This document shows, piece by piece, positions 1 to 8,023 of a stretch of DNA of 64,000 nucleotides (position 1 is its first letter; the number at the start of each line of letters is the position of its first letter). Position numbers and translations under genes: made by a program. A model generated the notes under the pieces. The model made no database searches. It was not told where the DNA came from and saw only the letters and a program-made list of their open reading frames with translations. This DNA is from Halorubrum vacuolatum (GTDB lineage Archaea > Halobacteriota > Halobacteria > Halobacteriales > Haloferacaceae): contig NZ_FZNQ01000002.1 in assembly GCF_900188065.1 (NCBI RefSeq), positions 1 through 64,000 of the forward strand, in the 5' to 3' direction.

Positions 1-52
1 AATATCCAGCAGTGCCATCGAGTGTGGTTAGTGGAGGCGTTGTCGGCTGTAT

Positions 53-76
53 CCCCGCCCTGAAGGGCGGGGTTTT
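53..76 (+). terminator. GC hairpin followed by T-run (terminator or IS200/IS605-type end)
   Basis: An 8-bp perfect stem (53-60 with 65-72) closes a TGAA loop and is followed directly by TTTT. This can be a transcription terminator for a gene left of the window. Hairpins of this CCCGCCC/GGGCGGG type followed by T residues also occur at the right ends of haloarchaeal IS200/IS605 (tnpB-carrying) elements, so it could be the tail of such an element. No tnpB sequence is visible here, so the choice stays open. Confidence 0.4.
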
Positions 77-108
77 AGCCTTGCAACTTCCATAAACACG
101 GCGTTCGC

Positions 109-1011
109 TCACCCATCGTGTCGGCCGTCATCGTCGTCCTCCCGGAAGACAGCCGTTTCGGATTCCAGATCCTCGGGCGCAGGCGAGCGGCCGAGCATCT
201 CGCGGAGGGTCATGAGCCCACGGCGCCGGGTCGTTCCCTTCGAGAGGCGAACCCCCGGGAAGGTCCGGTCGGGTCGTTCCTCGGCGACACCGAGGTGGTC
301 CATGTGGTAGGTGAGCCACAGGAAGCCGAGCGAGAGCGCGCTCAACCCGATGAAGATCACCCAGGACGCCAGTGGTGGAACCCGAAGCGCGGCGATCACG
401 ACCCCGACGACGACGTAGACGAAGGCGACGAACACCGAGAGCACCGTGACCGTGACGAGCATATCGTTGACGGCCGTCATCCGGGCGTTGTAGTCGATCC
501 ACCCGGCGTAGCTCCTCAGCAATCGCTCCTCGAAGGTCGTGTCCGTCGAGGGGGCGCCCGAACCGTCCGAGCCGTTGGAGCCTCCGGGGCCACCGGCGTC
601 GACATCGGCGTTTCCGACGCCGTCGATGCCGTTACGGGCTCGTTCCTCGGCGATCGCCAGTTCGATCTCGTCGGCGGCCGTGCCGATCCCACCTCGAAGG
701 TTTGAGGAGGTGTACGTGACGGACGCCAACCCGGTCGAGACGAGGAGCAGGACGCCGCCGGCGACCGTGAACGAATTGATAAACAGGCCGACCTCGAGGT
801 CGGTCTGTGTCAGGACCGAGCCGCCGGTGACGACGATGCCGATGAGCAGCAGGTTCGCTTTGAGGATCTCGATCGCCTTGCTGTCGATCTCCCGCAGGCG
901 CTCCACCTGATACTGGAAGGTCGCCCGTAGCTCCTCGTGAGCGAGGTCGAGCGTGTCCGATCCCTCCCCGCCCATTGGTTCCTCGGAGCGGACTCCGTGA
1001 TCGGTTCCCAT
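109..1011 (-). CDS. Hypothetical four-helix membrane protein
   Basis: A 300-residue protein of unknown function. Hydrophobic helices are visible at about residues 51-67, 75-96, 183-209 and 215-235. A polar, Gly/Asp/Ser-rich segment (about 105-160) separates the two helix pairs. The N-terminus is acidic and followed by an amphipathic stretch rich in Glu/Arg. The C-terminal 60 residues are charged and probably cytoplasmic. There is no catalytic motif. The start used gives Met-Gly-Thr; a second Met at residue 13 is also possible. It faces away from cdd, with a tandem repeat in the shared upstream region. Confidence 0.75.
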   Translation of the reverse strand: MGTDHGVRSEEPMGGEGSDTLDLAHEELRATFQYQVERLREIDSKAIEILKANLLLIGIVVTGGSVLTQTDLEVGLFINSFTVAGGVLLLVSTGLASVTYTSSNLRGGIGTAADEIELAIAEERARNGIDGVGNADVDAGGPGGSNGSDGSGAPSTDTTFEERLLRSYAGWIDYNARMTAVNDMLVTVTVLSVFVAFVYVVVGVVIAALRVPPLASWVIFIGLSALSLGFLWLTYHMDHLGVAEERPDRTFPGVRLSKGTTRRRGLMTLREMLGRSPAPEDLESETAVFREDDDDGRHDG

Positions 1012-1054
1012 GACTCCGCGATACCCGGAGCGGCGTCCTAAGCCTATCGACGAC

Positions 1055-1116
1055 GTGAACGAATCGAAGGTGGTTCTCGTCGGGGGTGAACGAATCGAAG
1101 GCGGTTCTCGTCGGGG
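1055..1116. repeat. Two-copy 31-bp tandem duplication upstream of cdd
   Basis: Two adjacent 31-bp units (1055-1085 and 1086-1116) each begin GTGAACGAATCGAAGG and differ at one position (T/C). They lie between the divergent starts at 1011 and 1172. Such near-identity points to a recent duplication in promoter DNA. Confidence 0.85.
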
Positions 1117-1171
1117 TGGACGTCGCGCCCGCGACCCGGCCGCTTATGAACTCCGCCGCCGAGTTCCGCGC

Positions 1172-1576
1172 ATGGATCCGCTCATCGAGGCCGCCCGTGA
1201 CGCGCTCTCGAACGCGTACGTCCCGTATTCCGAGTATCGCGTTGGGGCCGCCGTCGAAACCGCCGACGGTACGGTTTATACGGGCTGTAACCTGGAGAAC
1301 GCCAACTACTCCAATAGCCTGCACGCCGAGGAGGTCGCCATCGCCGAAGCGGTAAAAAACGGCCACGACTCCTTCGACCGGGTCGCCGTCGCCTCCGACG
1401 CCCGCGACGGGGTCACCCCCTGTGGGATGTGTCGACAGACGCTCGCGGAGTTCGCCGACGGCGACCTCCTCGTGATCTGTGATGAGGGCGACGGCGAGGT
1501 CAGCGACTATCGCCTCGATGAACTCCTTCCGAACGCCATCTCGCTGCGGACGCTCGAGGACGCCTCGGACGGCTGA
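1172..1576 (+). CDS. cdd: Cytidine deaminase
   Basis: A 134-residue enzyme that hydrolytically deaminates cytidine/deoxycytidine to uridine/deoxyuridine in pyrimidine salvage. The zinc signature is complete: HAEE at residues 51-54 (ligand and proton-shuttle Glu) and PCGMC at 83-87 (two Cys ligands). The substrate-binding segment GCNLENANY precedes it. Length fits the homotetrameric small CDA class. The open frame extends upstream to 1010, but the family begins at the Met used here. Uridine phosphorylase follows 1.5 kb downstream on the same strand and would consume the product. Confidence 0.95.
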   Translation: MDPLIEAARDALSNAYVPYSEYRVGAAVETADGTVYTGCNLENANYSNSLHAEEVAIAEAVKNGHDSFDRVAVASDARDGVTPCGMCRQTLAEFADGDLLVICDEGDGEVSDYRLDELLPNAISLRTLEDASDG

Positions 1577-1611
1577 TCGAAACAAAACGGGACGTCGACA
1601 GGACGGGACGA

Positions 1612-2907
1612 TCAGCTCCGCCGAGTCGCCGGGCGCTTCGTTCCCGCCTGCAGCTCCGCTTGTAAGGACGCGATCCGTTCGTTTCGCTCGACGAGCAACC
1701 GCTCACGGTCGATCCGATCCAGCGCGGTCCCGGCGCGGTCGGCCAGGAGTTCGACCAGTTCGACATCCGACTCATCGGGAACTGTCCGCTCCGTCGAGAC
1801 CACCTGTACGACTCCATCGTCACCGAGCGGAACGCTGATCGTGAACGGGGCAGCCACATCGGCGTCCGGGACGGGTCGATCCTCCCCACCTCGCCGTGCC
1901 CTCCCGTGGCGACGCGACGCTGCCGCGGCCGTCTCATCGAAGGCAACGGCGTCGTCGCTCGCGGACCCGCCGAGCGAACGGGCCACCGAAACGAGTCGGC
2001 CCTCCTCGGAGGTGAACACGGCACACCCGTCGAAGCCGAGCTCGGCTGTCGCGAGGTCCGTGACCGTCCGGTACACGGCCGCCGCCGTCTCACGATCGCT
2101 GAATCTCGATCCCTCCCGGAGGAGCCGCCGGAACCGGCGTCGATGCCGTTCCCGATAACTGACGTCCCGGACGAAGATCGCGAGTCCGTCAGGGGAGGGG
2201 CGTACACGCGCCTCGATCCACCGACCCGGCTCGCCCTTCGCCTCCGGGCGGCCAACCACCTCGGTCGGCTCGTCGTTGGCCATCGCGAACCGGTACGCCG
2301 TGAGGAACGGGTTGTCCTCGGGATCATCGACGATCCCCGCGGCCAGATCGAGGAAGTTCTCACCGAGAAGTGCCTCCCGGTCCCCGTTTTCGGCACCGAA
2401 AACCTCCGCAGTCCTGTCGTTGAGGTCGACGATCGTCCAGTCGCGATCGAGAAAGAGGAAGCGCTCAGTCGTGTGCCGGAGGATCCGGGATTGTCGCCGG
2501 GTCAGGGCAGTCGCCTCCCGCCTGGTGCGGTAGTGATCGATCGCGCTCCGCAGCCGATTGGCGAGGAGGTCGTAGTGATCCGAGGTGCCACCCTTTCGGA
2601 CGTAATCGGTGACGCCCGCTGAGATGGCCTCGCTGGCGACCGCCTCGCTGCCGCGGGAGGTGTATAACACGACCGGGAGGTCAGCGGCGGTCGACCGGAT
2701 CCCCTCGAGAAGCTCGATCCCGTCGAGCGGAGACATGTCGTAGTCGGTAAGCACGCAGTGGACGTTCCCGAAGCCCTCCAGATCAGTGAGGACGGCGCTC
2801 GCATCCGTGGTCGTCTCGATGGCGACGTCGTCCAATCGACGGTCGAGCTGCGCCTCGACGAGCTCTAAGAAGGCAGGATCATCGTCGACGTAGAGGAGAA
2901 CTGCCAT
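1612..2907 (-). CDS. Response-regulator sensor protein (REC-PAS-GAF), no output domain
   Basis: A 431-residue cytoplasmic signalling protein. The receiver domain fills residues 1-120, with the acidic pocket in YVDDD, a likely phospho-acceptor Asp55 (LTDYDM) and the conserved Lys105. A PAS-like domain follows (about 135-265), then a GAF-like domain (about 275-400). The tail is a short basic coiled coil. I see no histidine-kinase core (H, N or G boxes) and no HTH, so it probably acts by protein contact. The reading frame is open upstream to 3033, but the receiver starts at the Met used. It is inserted on the opposite strand between cdd and udp. Confidence 0.85.
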   Translation of the reverse strand: MAVLLYVDDDPAFLELVEAQLDRRLDDVAIETTTDASAVLTDLEGFGNVHCVLTDYDMSPLDGIELLEGIRSTAADLPVVLYTSRGSEAVASEAISAGVTDYVRKGGTSDHYDLLANRLRSAIDHYRTRREATALTRRQSRILRHTTERFLFLDRDWTIVDLNDRTAEVFGAENGDREALLGENFLDLAAGIVDDPEDNPFLTAYRFAMANDEPTEVVGRPEAKGEPGRWIEARVRPSPDGLAIFVRDVSYRERHRRRFRRLLREGSRFSDRETAAAVYRTVTDLATAELGFDGCAVFTSEEGRLVSVARSLGGSASDDAVAFDETAAAASRRHGRARRGGEDRPVPDADVAAPFTISVPLGDDGVVQVVSTERTVPDESDVELVELLADRAGTALDRIDRERLLVERNERIASLQAELQAGTKRPATRRS

Positions 2908-3065
2908 ACGTGAGCCGGATTTTGCGATCGGTAACTTAGCTCTTGCGGCCTCGTCGTCACGGATGATACCGTCCCTCATGGCTCGGAAGACCGCTCTTCG
3001 GGAAGACACCGTGGCTGAAATCGAGTCGGCCATATATAAACCGAAGCGGGCAGAAGACGGGACAT

Positions 3066-3884
3066 ATGCCCGGAGATAGTGAAGACCCGAACGCGGAGGT
3101 TCAGTATCACGTGGCGGTCGGACCCGGCGACGTCGCCGACGCGGTGCTGCTTCCAGGCGATCCCGATCGCGTCGACAAGGTGACCGCGCTCTGGGAGGAT
3201 CACGAGGAGGTCGCCCACCATCGGGAGTACCGGACGGCCACCGGAACGTACGACGGCGCGCCGGTGTCCGTGACCTCGACCGGGATCGGGTCGCCGTCGG
3301 CGACGATCGCGGTGGAGGAACTGGCTCGCGTGGGCGTCGAGACGTTCATTCGGGTCGGATCCTGCGGGGCGATCCAACCGGACATGGCCGTCGGCGACCT
3401 CGTGATCACGACCGGCGCCGTCAGACAGGAGGGAACGAGCGACGAGTACGTCCGCGAGGACTATCCGGCCACGGCGGACGGCGAGGTCGTCTCCGCGCTC
3501 GTGGCCGCCGCCGAACGGCTCGGCTACGACTATCACGTCGGGGTCACGATGAGCGCCGACTCCTTTTATGCGGGACAGGGTCGGCCGGGCTTCGGCGGCT
3601 TCGAGGCCGCCGGCTCCGATGCGCTCATCGAGGAACTACAGGCGGCGAACGTGAAGAACGTCGAGATGGAGGCCGCCGCCATCCTCACCGTCGCGAGCCT
3701 CTATGGCCTTCGAGCGGGAGCCGTCTGTTCGGTGTATGCGAACCGTGTCACCGGTGAGTTCCGCACCGAAGGTGCGTCGCGGGCGGCCGAAACCGCCAGC
3801 CTCGCCGTGAAGCTGCTCGCACGGATGGACGAGGTGAAACGGGAGGCCGGCGTCGATCGGTGGCACGCCGGCCTCACGATCTGA
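3066..3884 (+). CDS. udp: Uridine phosphorylase (NP-1 family)
   Basis: A 272-residue nucleoside phosphorylase that splits uridine with phosphate into uracil and ribose-1-phosphate. NP-1 family features seen are the N-terminal LLPGDPDRV phosphate loop, TSTGIGSPS, the RVGSCGAIQ motif (about 98-106) and the VEMEAAAIL segment carrying the ribose-contacting Met-Glu. A TATA-like tatataaa sits about 25 bp upstream, giving an almost leaderless transcript. With cdd it forms a cytidine-to-uracil route; ribose-1-phosphate could enter the archaeal pentose bisphosphate pathway, though that is inference. Purine-specific activity cannot be fully excluded. Confidence 0.93.
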   Translation: MPGDSEDPNAEVQYHVAVGPGDVADAVLLPGDPDRVDKVTALWEDHEEVAHHREYRTATGTYDGAPVSVTSTGIGSPSATIAVEELARVGVETFIRVGSCGAIQPDMAVGDLVITTGAVRQEGTSDEYVREDYPATADGEVVSALVAAAERLGYDYHVGVTMSADSFYAGQGRPGFGGFEAAGSDALIEELQAANVKNVEMEAAAILTVASLYGLRAGAVCSVYANRVTGEFRTEGASRAAETASLAVKLLARMDEVKREAGVDRWHAGLTI

Positions 3885-4052
3885 TGCGGAAGCACCGACG
3901 GATCGACCCGATCGATTTATCTTACGAGATCCCCTGCGGCGGGTAGATCGCATCCCGCAATCGGGATGAGTCCCCTTTTCGAGAGGCCATCGGTCCGGTT
4001 CGACGGGACGCCTTTCAAAGCGCCTTTATCTGCTGACTCCCGACCGAAGAGC

Positions 4053-5234
4053 ATGACTACTCAGGTCGTCGTCGTCGGTTCCGGGTACGCCGGCGCCGGG
4101 GCGGTGAAGGCGTTCGAAGACGAGGTGGGCGAGGGTGAAGCCGAGTTGACGTGGGTCGCCGAACACGACTATCACCTCGTGTTACATGAGGTCCATCGGG
4201 TGATCCGAAATCCCGCCGTCGAATCGAAGATCACGATCCCCGTCGAGGAGATAACGTCCCCCGACACCGACTTCGTGCAGGGTCGTGTCGTCGACGTCGA
4301 CACCGACGGTCGAACGGTCGAGACCGATGACGGCACGACCGTCGAGTACGACTACCTGCTCATCGCGGTCGGCTCCTCGACCGCCTTCTTCGGTATCGAC
4401 GGGCTCGCCGAAAACGCCCATCAGCTGAAGGGACTTGCGGATGCGAAGGCGATCCACGAGGACGTACGCGAGGCGGTGGCCGCGGCGACCCAATCGGCTC
4501 CCGCGCGCGTCGTCGTCGGCGGCGCCGGACTCTCGGGCATCCAGACGGCCGGGGAGGTCGCCGAATACCGTGACAAACACCGAGCGCCGATCGAGATCAC
4601 CCTGATCGAGGGAATGGACGAGATCTTCCCGGGACAGGATCCGGAGATCCAGGGCGCGCTCCGAAAGCGGCTCGTCGAGGCCGACGTGGAGATCCTCACG
4701 GGCGAGTTCATCTCCCGGGCCGACGCAGAACGCGTCTATCTCGGCGGTGGGGAGGACGAGGAGCCCAGCGAAGTCGAATACGACGTGCTGATCTGGACTG
4801 GCGGGATCACCGGCCAAGAGGAGCTCGACGGCGTGGAACTCGAAAAGGACGAGCGGTCGAACCGGGTCTATGCCGGGTCTGATTTCACGACGAGCGACGA
4901 GCGCGTCTTCGCCATCGGCGACACCGCATTGGTCGATCAGGGCGACAGCGACGTCGCCCCCCCGACCGCACAGGCCGCATGGCAAGCCGCGGAGGTCGCC
5001 GGGGAGAACCTCGCGCGGGCCGCCCGCGGTGCGCCACTACGGTCCTGGCGTTTCAAGGATAAAGGAACCGTCGTCTCCGTCGGCAACAAGGCGGTCGCAC
5101 ACGATGTTGTCGGGATGCCGATCACGACCTTCGGCGGGGTACCCGCCAAACTGTTGAAAAAGGCGATCGCCACGCGCTGGATCGCGAAGGTCTCTTCGAC
5201 CGGTCGAGGGATCGACGCCTTCGGCGACATGTGA
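4053..5234 (+). CDS. NAD(P)/FAD-dependent oxidoreductase, type II NADH dehydrogenase-like
   Basis: A 393-residue two-dinucleotide-fold flavoprotein. The FAD-binding GxGxxG is at the extreme N-terminus (VVGSGYAGAG), the second Rossmann motif is near residue 155 (VVVGGAGLSGIQTAGE), and the FAD-contacting FAIGDTA lies near residue 290. The C-terminal 60 residues are basic and amphipathic, as in membrane-anchored NDH-2 enzymes that pass electrons from NADH to menaquinone without pumping. Haloarchaea lack a classical NADH-input module on complex I, so such enzymes feed the chain. The start was placed at Met-Thr-Thr because upstream residues are not family-like. Sulfide:quinone reductase is a possible alternative. 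Confidence 0.85.
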   Translation: MTTQVVVVGSGYAGAGAVKAFEDEVGEGEAELTWVAEHDYHLVLHEVHRVIRNPAVESKITIPVEEITSPDTDFVQGRVVDVDTDGRTVETDDGTTVEYDYLLIAVGSSTAFFGIDGLAENAHQLKGLADAKAIHEDVREAVAAATQSAPARVVVGGAGLSGIQTAGEVAEYRDKHRAPIEITLIEGMDEIFPGQDPEIQGALRKRLVEADVEILTGEFISRADAERVYLGGGEDEEPSEVEYDVLIWTGGITGQEELDGVELEKDERSNRVYAGSDFTTSDERVFAIGDTALVDQGDSDVAPPTAQAAWQAAEVAGENLARAARGAPLRSWRFKDKGTVVSVGNKAVAHDVVGMPITTFGGVPAKLLKKAIATRWIAKVSSTGRGIDAFGDM

Positions 5235-5296
5235 CCGTCGGTTGAGCCCCGGTGGCACGCCCCCCACGTGCGCTTTTGTATATCTGTCCCGATCGC

Positions 5297-6022
5297 ATGG
5301 ATATGACCGACGCGTTCGGCCGCGCGATCCGCGATCACTATCACGGAAGGCGGAGTGAACCCCTCCTTCACCACGATGGGCGCGAGACGGTCGAACATCC
5401 GATCGAGTCCTACTATTTCACCGAGTTCGACCCCGAAAGCGATCTACACGGGTGGATGACGAAATGGCTCCAAGGGCCTCTGGTTGACCTCGGTGCTGGA
5501 ACCGGGAGACACGCGCTGTATTTCCAAAACCGGTTCGAGACGGTCGCGCTCGAACCGAGCCCGGCGCTCGTAGAGACCATGCGGGATCGCGGCGTGTACG
5601 ACGCCCGCAAGGGGGATATGTTCGCGCTCCGGGAGACCTTCGGGCGTGACCGGTTTCGATCGGCGCTGTCGAACGGGACACAGCTGGGGCTGGCTGGGTC
5701 GATGGAAGGACTGTCGGCGTTCCTCGGCGACCTCGCATACGTCACCGCCCCCGATGCGACCGCCGTCCTCGACTGTTATGACCCCGATCACGACGCGACC
5801 CGCGACCTCCTCGGCTATCGTCACGACCCAACGCCGGGGCTTGCACATCGCGTGATGTACTTCGAGTACGACGGCGAGCGCGACCCGATCTTACAGCTCC
5901 GGCTGTTCAGCCCGGACCGGCTGCGCGAGGCGGCGATCGGCACCGGCTGGTCGGTCGCGGAGGTCGTCCGCGGGAAGGCGGGAAGCGAATACCACTACCG
6001 AGCCGCGCTCGAGAAACGGTGA
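5297..6022 (+). CDS. Class I SAM-dependent methyltransferase
   Basis: A 241-residue soluble protein with the SAM-binding motif I VDLGAGTGRHALYF near residue 65 and an acidic end of strand 2 (VALEPS). Motif-IV-like and later strands can be followed (AVLDCYDPD). The C-terminal half has a YFEYDGE-type segment typical of small-molecule methyltransferases. The substrate is not evident. Two Met codons (5297, 5303) could start it; the first is used. It lies 62 bp after the flavoprotein on the same strand. Confidence 0.85.
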   Translation: MDMTDAFGRAIRDHYHGRRSEPLLHHDGRETVEHPIESYYFTEFDPESDLHGWMTKWLQGPLVDLGAGTGRHALYFQNRFETVALEPSPALVETMRDRGVYDARKGDMFALRETFGRDRFRSALSNGTQLGLAGSMEGLSAFLGDLAYVTAPDATAVLDCYDPDHDATRDLLGYRHDPTPGLAHRVMYFEYDGERDPILQLRLFSPDRLREAAIGTGWSVAEVVRGKAGSEYHYRAALEKR

Positions 6023-6070
6023 ACTGGACGCCGGCGACGACGTCGATGGCGACATCGACGCCGGACGCCG

Positions 6071-6307
6071 TCACTCCTCGACGTAGGTGATCTCGGCGAT
6101 CTCCCGTCGCGAGCCGTCCGCGTCGTCGTTCTCGTATTTATATAAGGCGTCGGCATCCTCGTCGGCCGTGGCGTTGTGTGAGCCGTCGCAGAACGGTTTG
6201 TTCTTCGAGAGCCCACAGCGACAGACGTAGATCGCGCCGTCATCGCCCATGTCCGACTCGTCGAGCCGTTGCGGCCCCTTCGCTTCGTGGGTTACCTCGC
6301 GTGGCAT
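6071..6307 (-). CDS. CDGSH-type iron-sulfur protein
   Basis: A 78-residue protein with the full CDGSH signature [16 protein letters not shown], in which three Cys and one His bind a redox-active [2Fe-2S] cluster. It is soluble, unlike eukaryotic mitoNEET, and the remainder is acidic. Its partner and role (electron or cluster transfer) are unknown. Met at 6313 would add two residues; MPREV is the more natural beginning. It converges with the methyltransferase and lies divergent from msrB. Confidence 0.9.
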   Translation of the reverse strand: MPREVTHEAKGPQRLDESDMGDDGAIYVCRCGLSKNKPFCDGSHNATADEDADALYKYENDDADGSRREIAEITYVEE

Positions 6308-6386
6308 ACACATACATGATCGCGGGGACAGCTAAAATACGTGGGTGGTCAAAGTCGGCTGGTGGGACCACTTCCGAATCAGTACC

Positions 6387-6491
6387 GCTCTCGCCGATGT
6401 CATGCCAGCTCTCGCCGATGCCACACCCGCTGTCGGCACAACCTTCACACCCGCTGTCGGCACAACCTTCACACCCGCTGTCGGCACAACC
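6387..6491. repeat. Composite tandem repeat upstream of msrB (21-bp and 24-bp units)
   Basis: A GCTCTCGCCGATG motif recurs at 6387 and 6408 (21-bp spacing). Immediately after it, a 24-bp unit beginning CACACCCGCTGTCGG is repeated at 6422, 6446 and 6470, the last copy ending near 6491. The array occupies the DNA between the divergent CDGSH gene and msrB (start 6521), so it must overlap or abut the msrB promoter. Confidence 0.9.
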
Positions 6492-6520
6492 GCCTTATCC
6501 GTGCGGTCCGAACGGGAAAC

Positions 6521-6943
6521 ATGAGCGAGAGCGACCCTGCAGAGCCCGCAGATCCCGCCGAACTCACCGACGAGCAGTGGCGCGAGCGACTGACCGACGA
6601 GGAATACCGCATCCTTCGTGAAAGCGGAACTGAGGCCCGTTTCTCCGGTAAGTACGTGAATCACAAGGCGGACGGGATTTACCGCTGTGCGGCGTGCAAC
6701 GCGGTGCTTTTCGACGCCGAAACCAAGTACGAGTCCGGCTGCGGGTGGCCCGCGTTTTATGCCGCCGAGGACGGGGCGGTGACGACGGCGCTCGATACGA
6801 GCCACGGGATGCGGCGGACGGAAGTGAAGTGTGCGAGCTGTGATTCACACCTCGGACACGTCTTCGACGACGGCCCGCAACCGACCGGCAAGCGATTCTG
6901 TATCAACTCCGTCGCGATGGCGTTCGAGGAAACCGAGGAGTAA
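6521..6943 (+). CDS. msrB: Peptide-methionine (R)-S-oxide reductase
   Basis: A 140-residue enzyme that repairs methionine-R-sulfoxide in proteins. The catalytic Cys is in RFCINSVA near the C-terminus and a potential resolving Cys is in the SGCGWPAF motif. Two CxxC pairs (CAAC and CASC) form the structural zinc site, and HLGHVFDDG completes the active site. Length matches stand-alone MsrB. The Met used is preceded by low-complexity repeat DNA, so the open frame to 6341 is not coding. Confidence 0.96.
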   Translation: MSESDPAEPADPAELTDEQWRERLTDEEYRILRESGTEARFSGKYVNHKADGIYRCAACNAVLFDAETKYESGCGWPAFYAAEDGAVTTALDTSHGMRRTEVKCASCDSHLGHVFDDGPQPTGKRFCINSVAMAFEETEE

Positions 6944-7018
6944 GGTCGGCGTCGGGGTTGACACCGGATCCGGGACGGATCCGTTCCTTTTACCGCCCCG
7001 CGTGCGGAGGTTTCGGTC

Positions 7019-7432
7019 ATGAACGTCCGCAAGGTCTCCCGGACGGTCGGGGTCGCCACCGCCATCGTCACGGTGATCGTTCTGGCCGCGCCGTACGCGG
7101 TCATCTCCGGCCACGAAAACCTGCTCATCTCGTACTATTCCGCGGGCCCGATCGGCGCCGGCGGGATCGGCCTCTTCGCGTTGATGGGTGCGGTCGTCCT
7201 CGCGTCCATCGAGCAGGGGAACGTCGACCCGGGAACCCTCGCCGGGGTCGCCGTCGTGCTCTCGATCGCGACGACGGTCGCCGCGCTGCTCTGGTATCTC
7301 ACCATCGACCCGAACGTGCTCTTCAGCTTCCCGCCGGAGTATCAGTGGCTCGAGTGGCATGCGCCCGCGGTGCTCGCCGTCTCGCTCCCGCTGCCCGCCT
7401 GTGCGGGGCTCTACGCACGGGAGTTGCTGTAG
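7019..7432 (+). CDS. Hypothetical membrane protein (four helices)
   Basis: A 137-residue hydrophobic protein with helices near residues 9-29, 43-64, 73-93 and 115-134 and very short loops. No catalytic motif is seen. The length and pattern resemble small haloarchaea-specific membrane proteins without a known role. It starts about 75 bp downstream of msrB and its start codon lies in a short spacer, so co-transcription with msrB is plausible. SRP RNA follows. Confidence 0.75.
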   Translation: MNVRKVSRTVGVATAIVTVIVLAAPYAVISGHENLLISYYSAGPIGAGGIGLFALMGAVVLASIEQGNVDPGTLAGVAVVLSIATTVAALLWYLTIDPNVLFSFPPEYQWLEWHAPAVLAVSLPLPACAGLYARELL

Positions 7433-7510
7433 CGGCGGCGACTTCGCTTCCTCCATTACCGCCGCCGGGACGGTAGCGAAAGGCCCTTAAGTCGAACCCG
7501 AATAGGTCAG

Positions 7511-7824
7511 GATGGACTAGGTCGGGCGGTTAGGCCCCGCTCGTAACCCGTGAGGGAGTCTTTAGCGGGGACCGAACACCGGGCACGTCCGGTCAGACCG
7601 GGACGGGCCTCGGGAGCCAACGTGGAAGCCTCGTCCGCCGGGGACAGCGGTCCACGGCGCCCGCCCGCAGGGGCGGTCCGTCGTGGTTCGCCGGCGACAC
7701 CGGGTCAGGCGCGGAAGCGAGCAGCCCACCGTCGGACGCCAGTCGCTCGTCGGGTCGCGGGGTGGAGAAGGCAACCGGGATACCCCGTTCCGGAACGCCG
7801 GGCAACCCCGGTCGTCCACCATTC
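7511..7824 (+). ncRNA. ffs: Signal recognition particle RNA (7S RNA)
   Basis: A GC-rich, highly structured non-coding stretch. The S-domain signature is present around 7702-7732: GGGTCAGGCGCGGAAG followed by CGAGCAGCCC, the conserved helix 8 bulge and tetraloop region where SRP54 binds. The 5' part GGTCGGGCGGTTAGGCCCC forms the Alu-domain helices 3/4, and the 5' and 3' ends pair (ATGGAC with GTCCACCAT). Length of about 310 nt fits haloarchaeal 7S RNA. An AT-rich CCCTTAAGT at about 7484-7492 is a suitable TATA element. Ends are accurate only to a few bases. Confidence 0.93.
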
Positions 7825-8023
7825 ATATGCGTCATCGCGCACGTCGCTTTCGACCCCACAGCGAATGCTGCCCGTAACCTGCCGTCGGCGCTGACAGCAC
7901 GGAAGAACCCCGAACGACGACCGGCGGCGTTCGTGTGGTCCCATTCGATCACCCGACCGGGATGACGCCGTGAAACGCCGCCGCTCTCAAGGCTTAAATT
8001 CGGTGGCGCACAATCCCGCCACA

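Noticed and set aside
7550-7965. Several ORFs of 64-119 codons inside the SRP RNA region
   Set aside because: The sequence is explained by a structured RNA with the SRP signature; the predicted peptides are Arg/Pro-rich and have no domain pattern.
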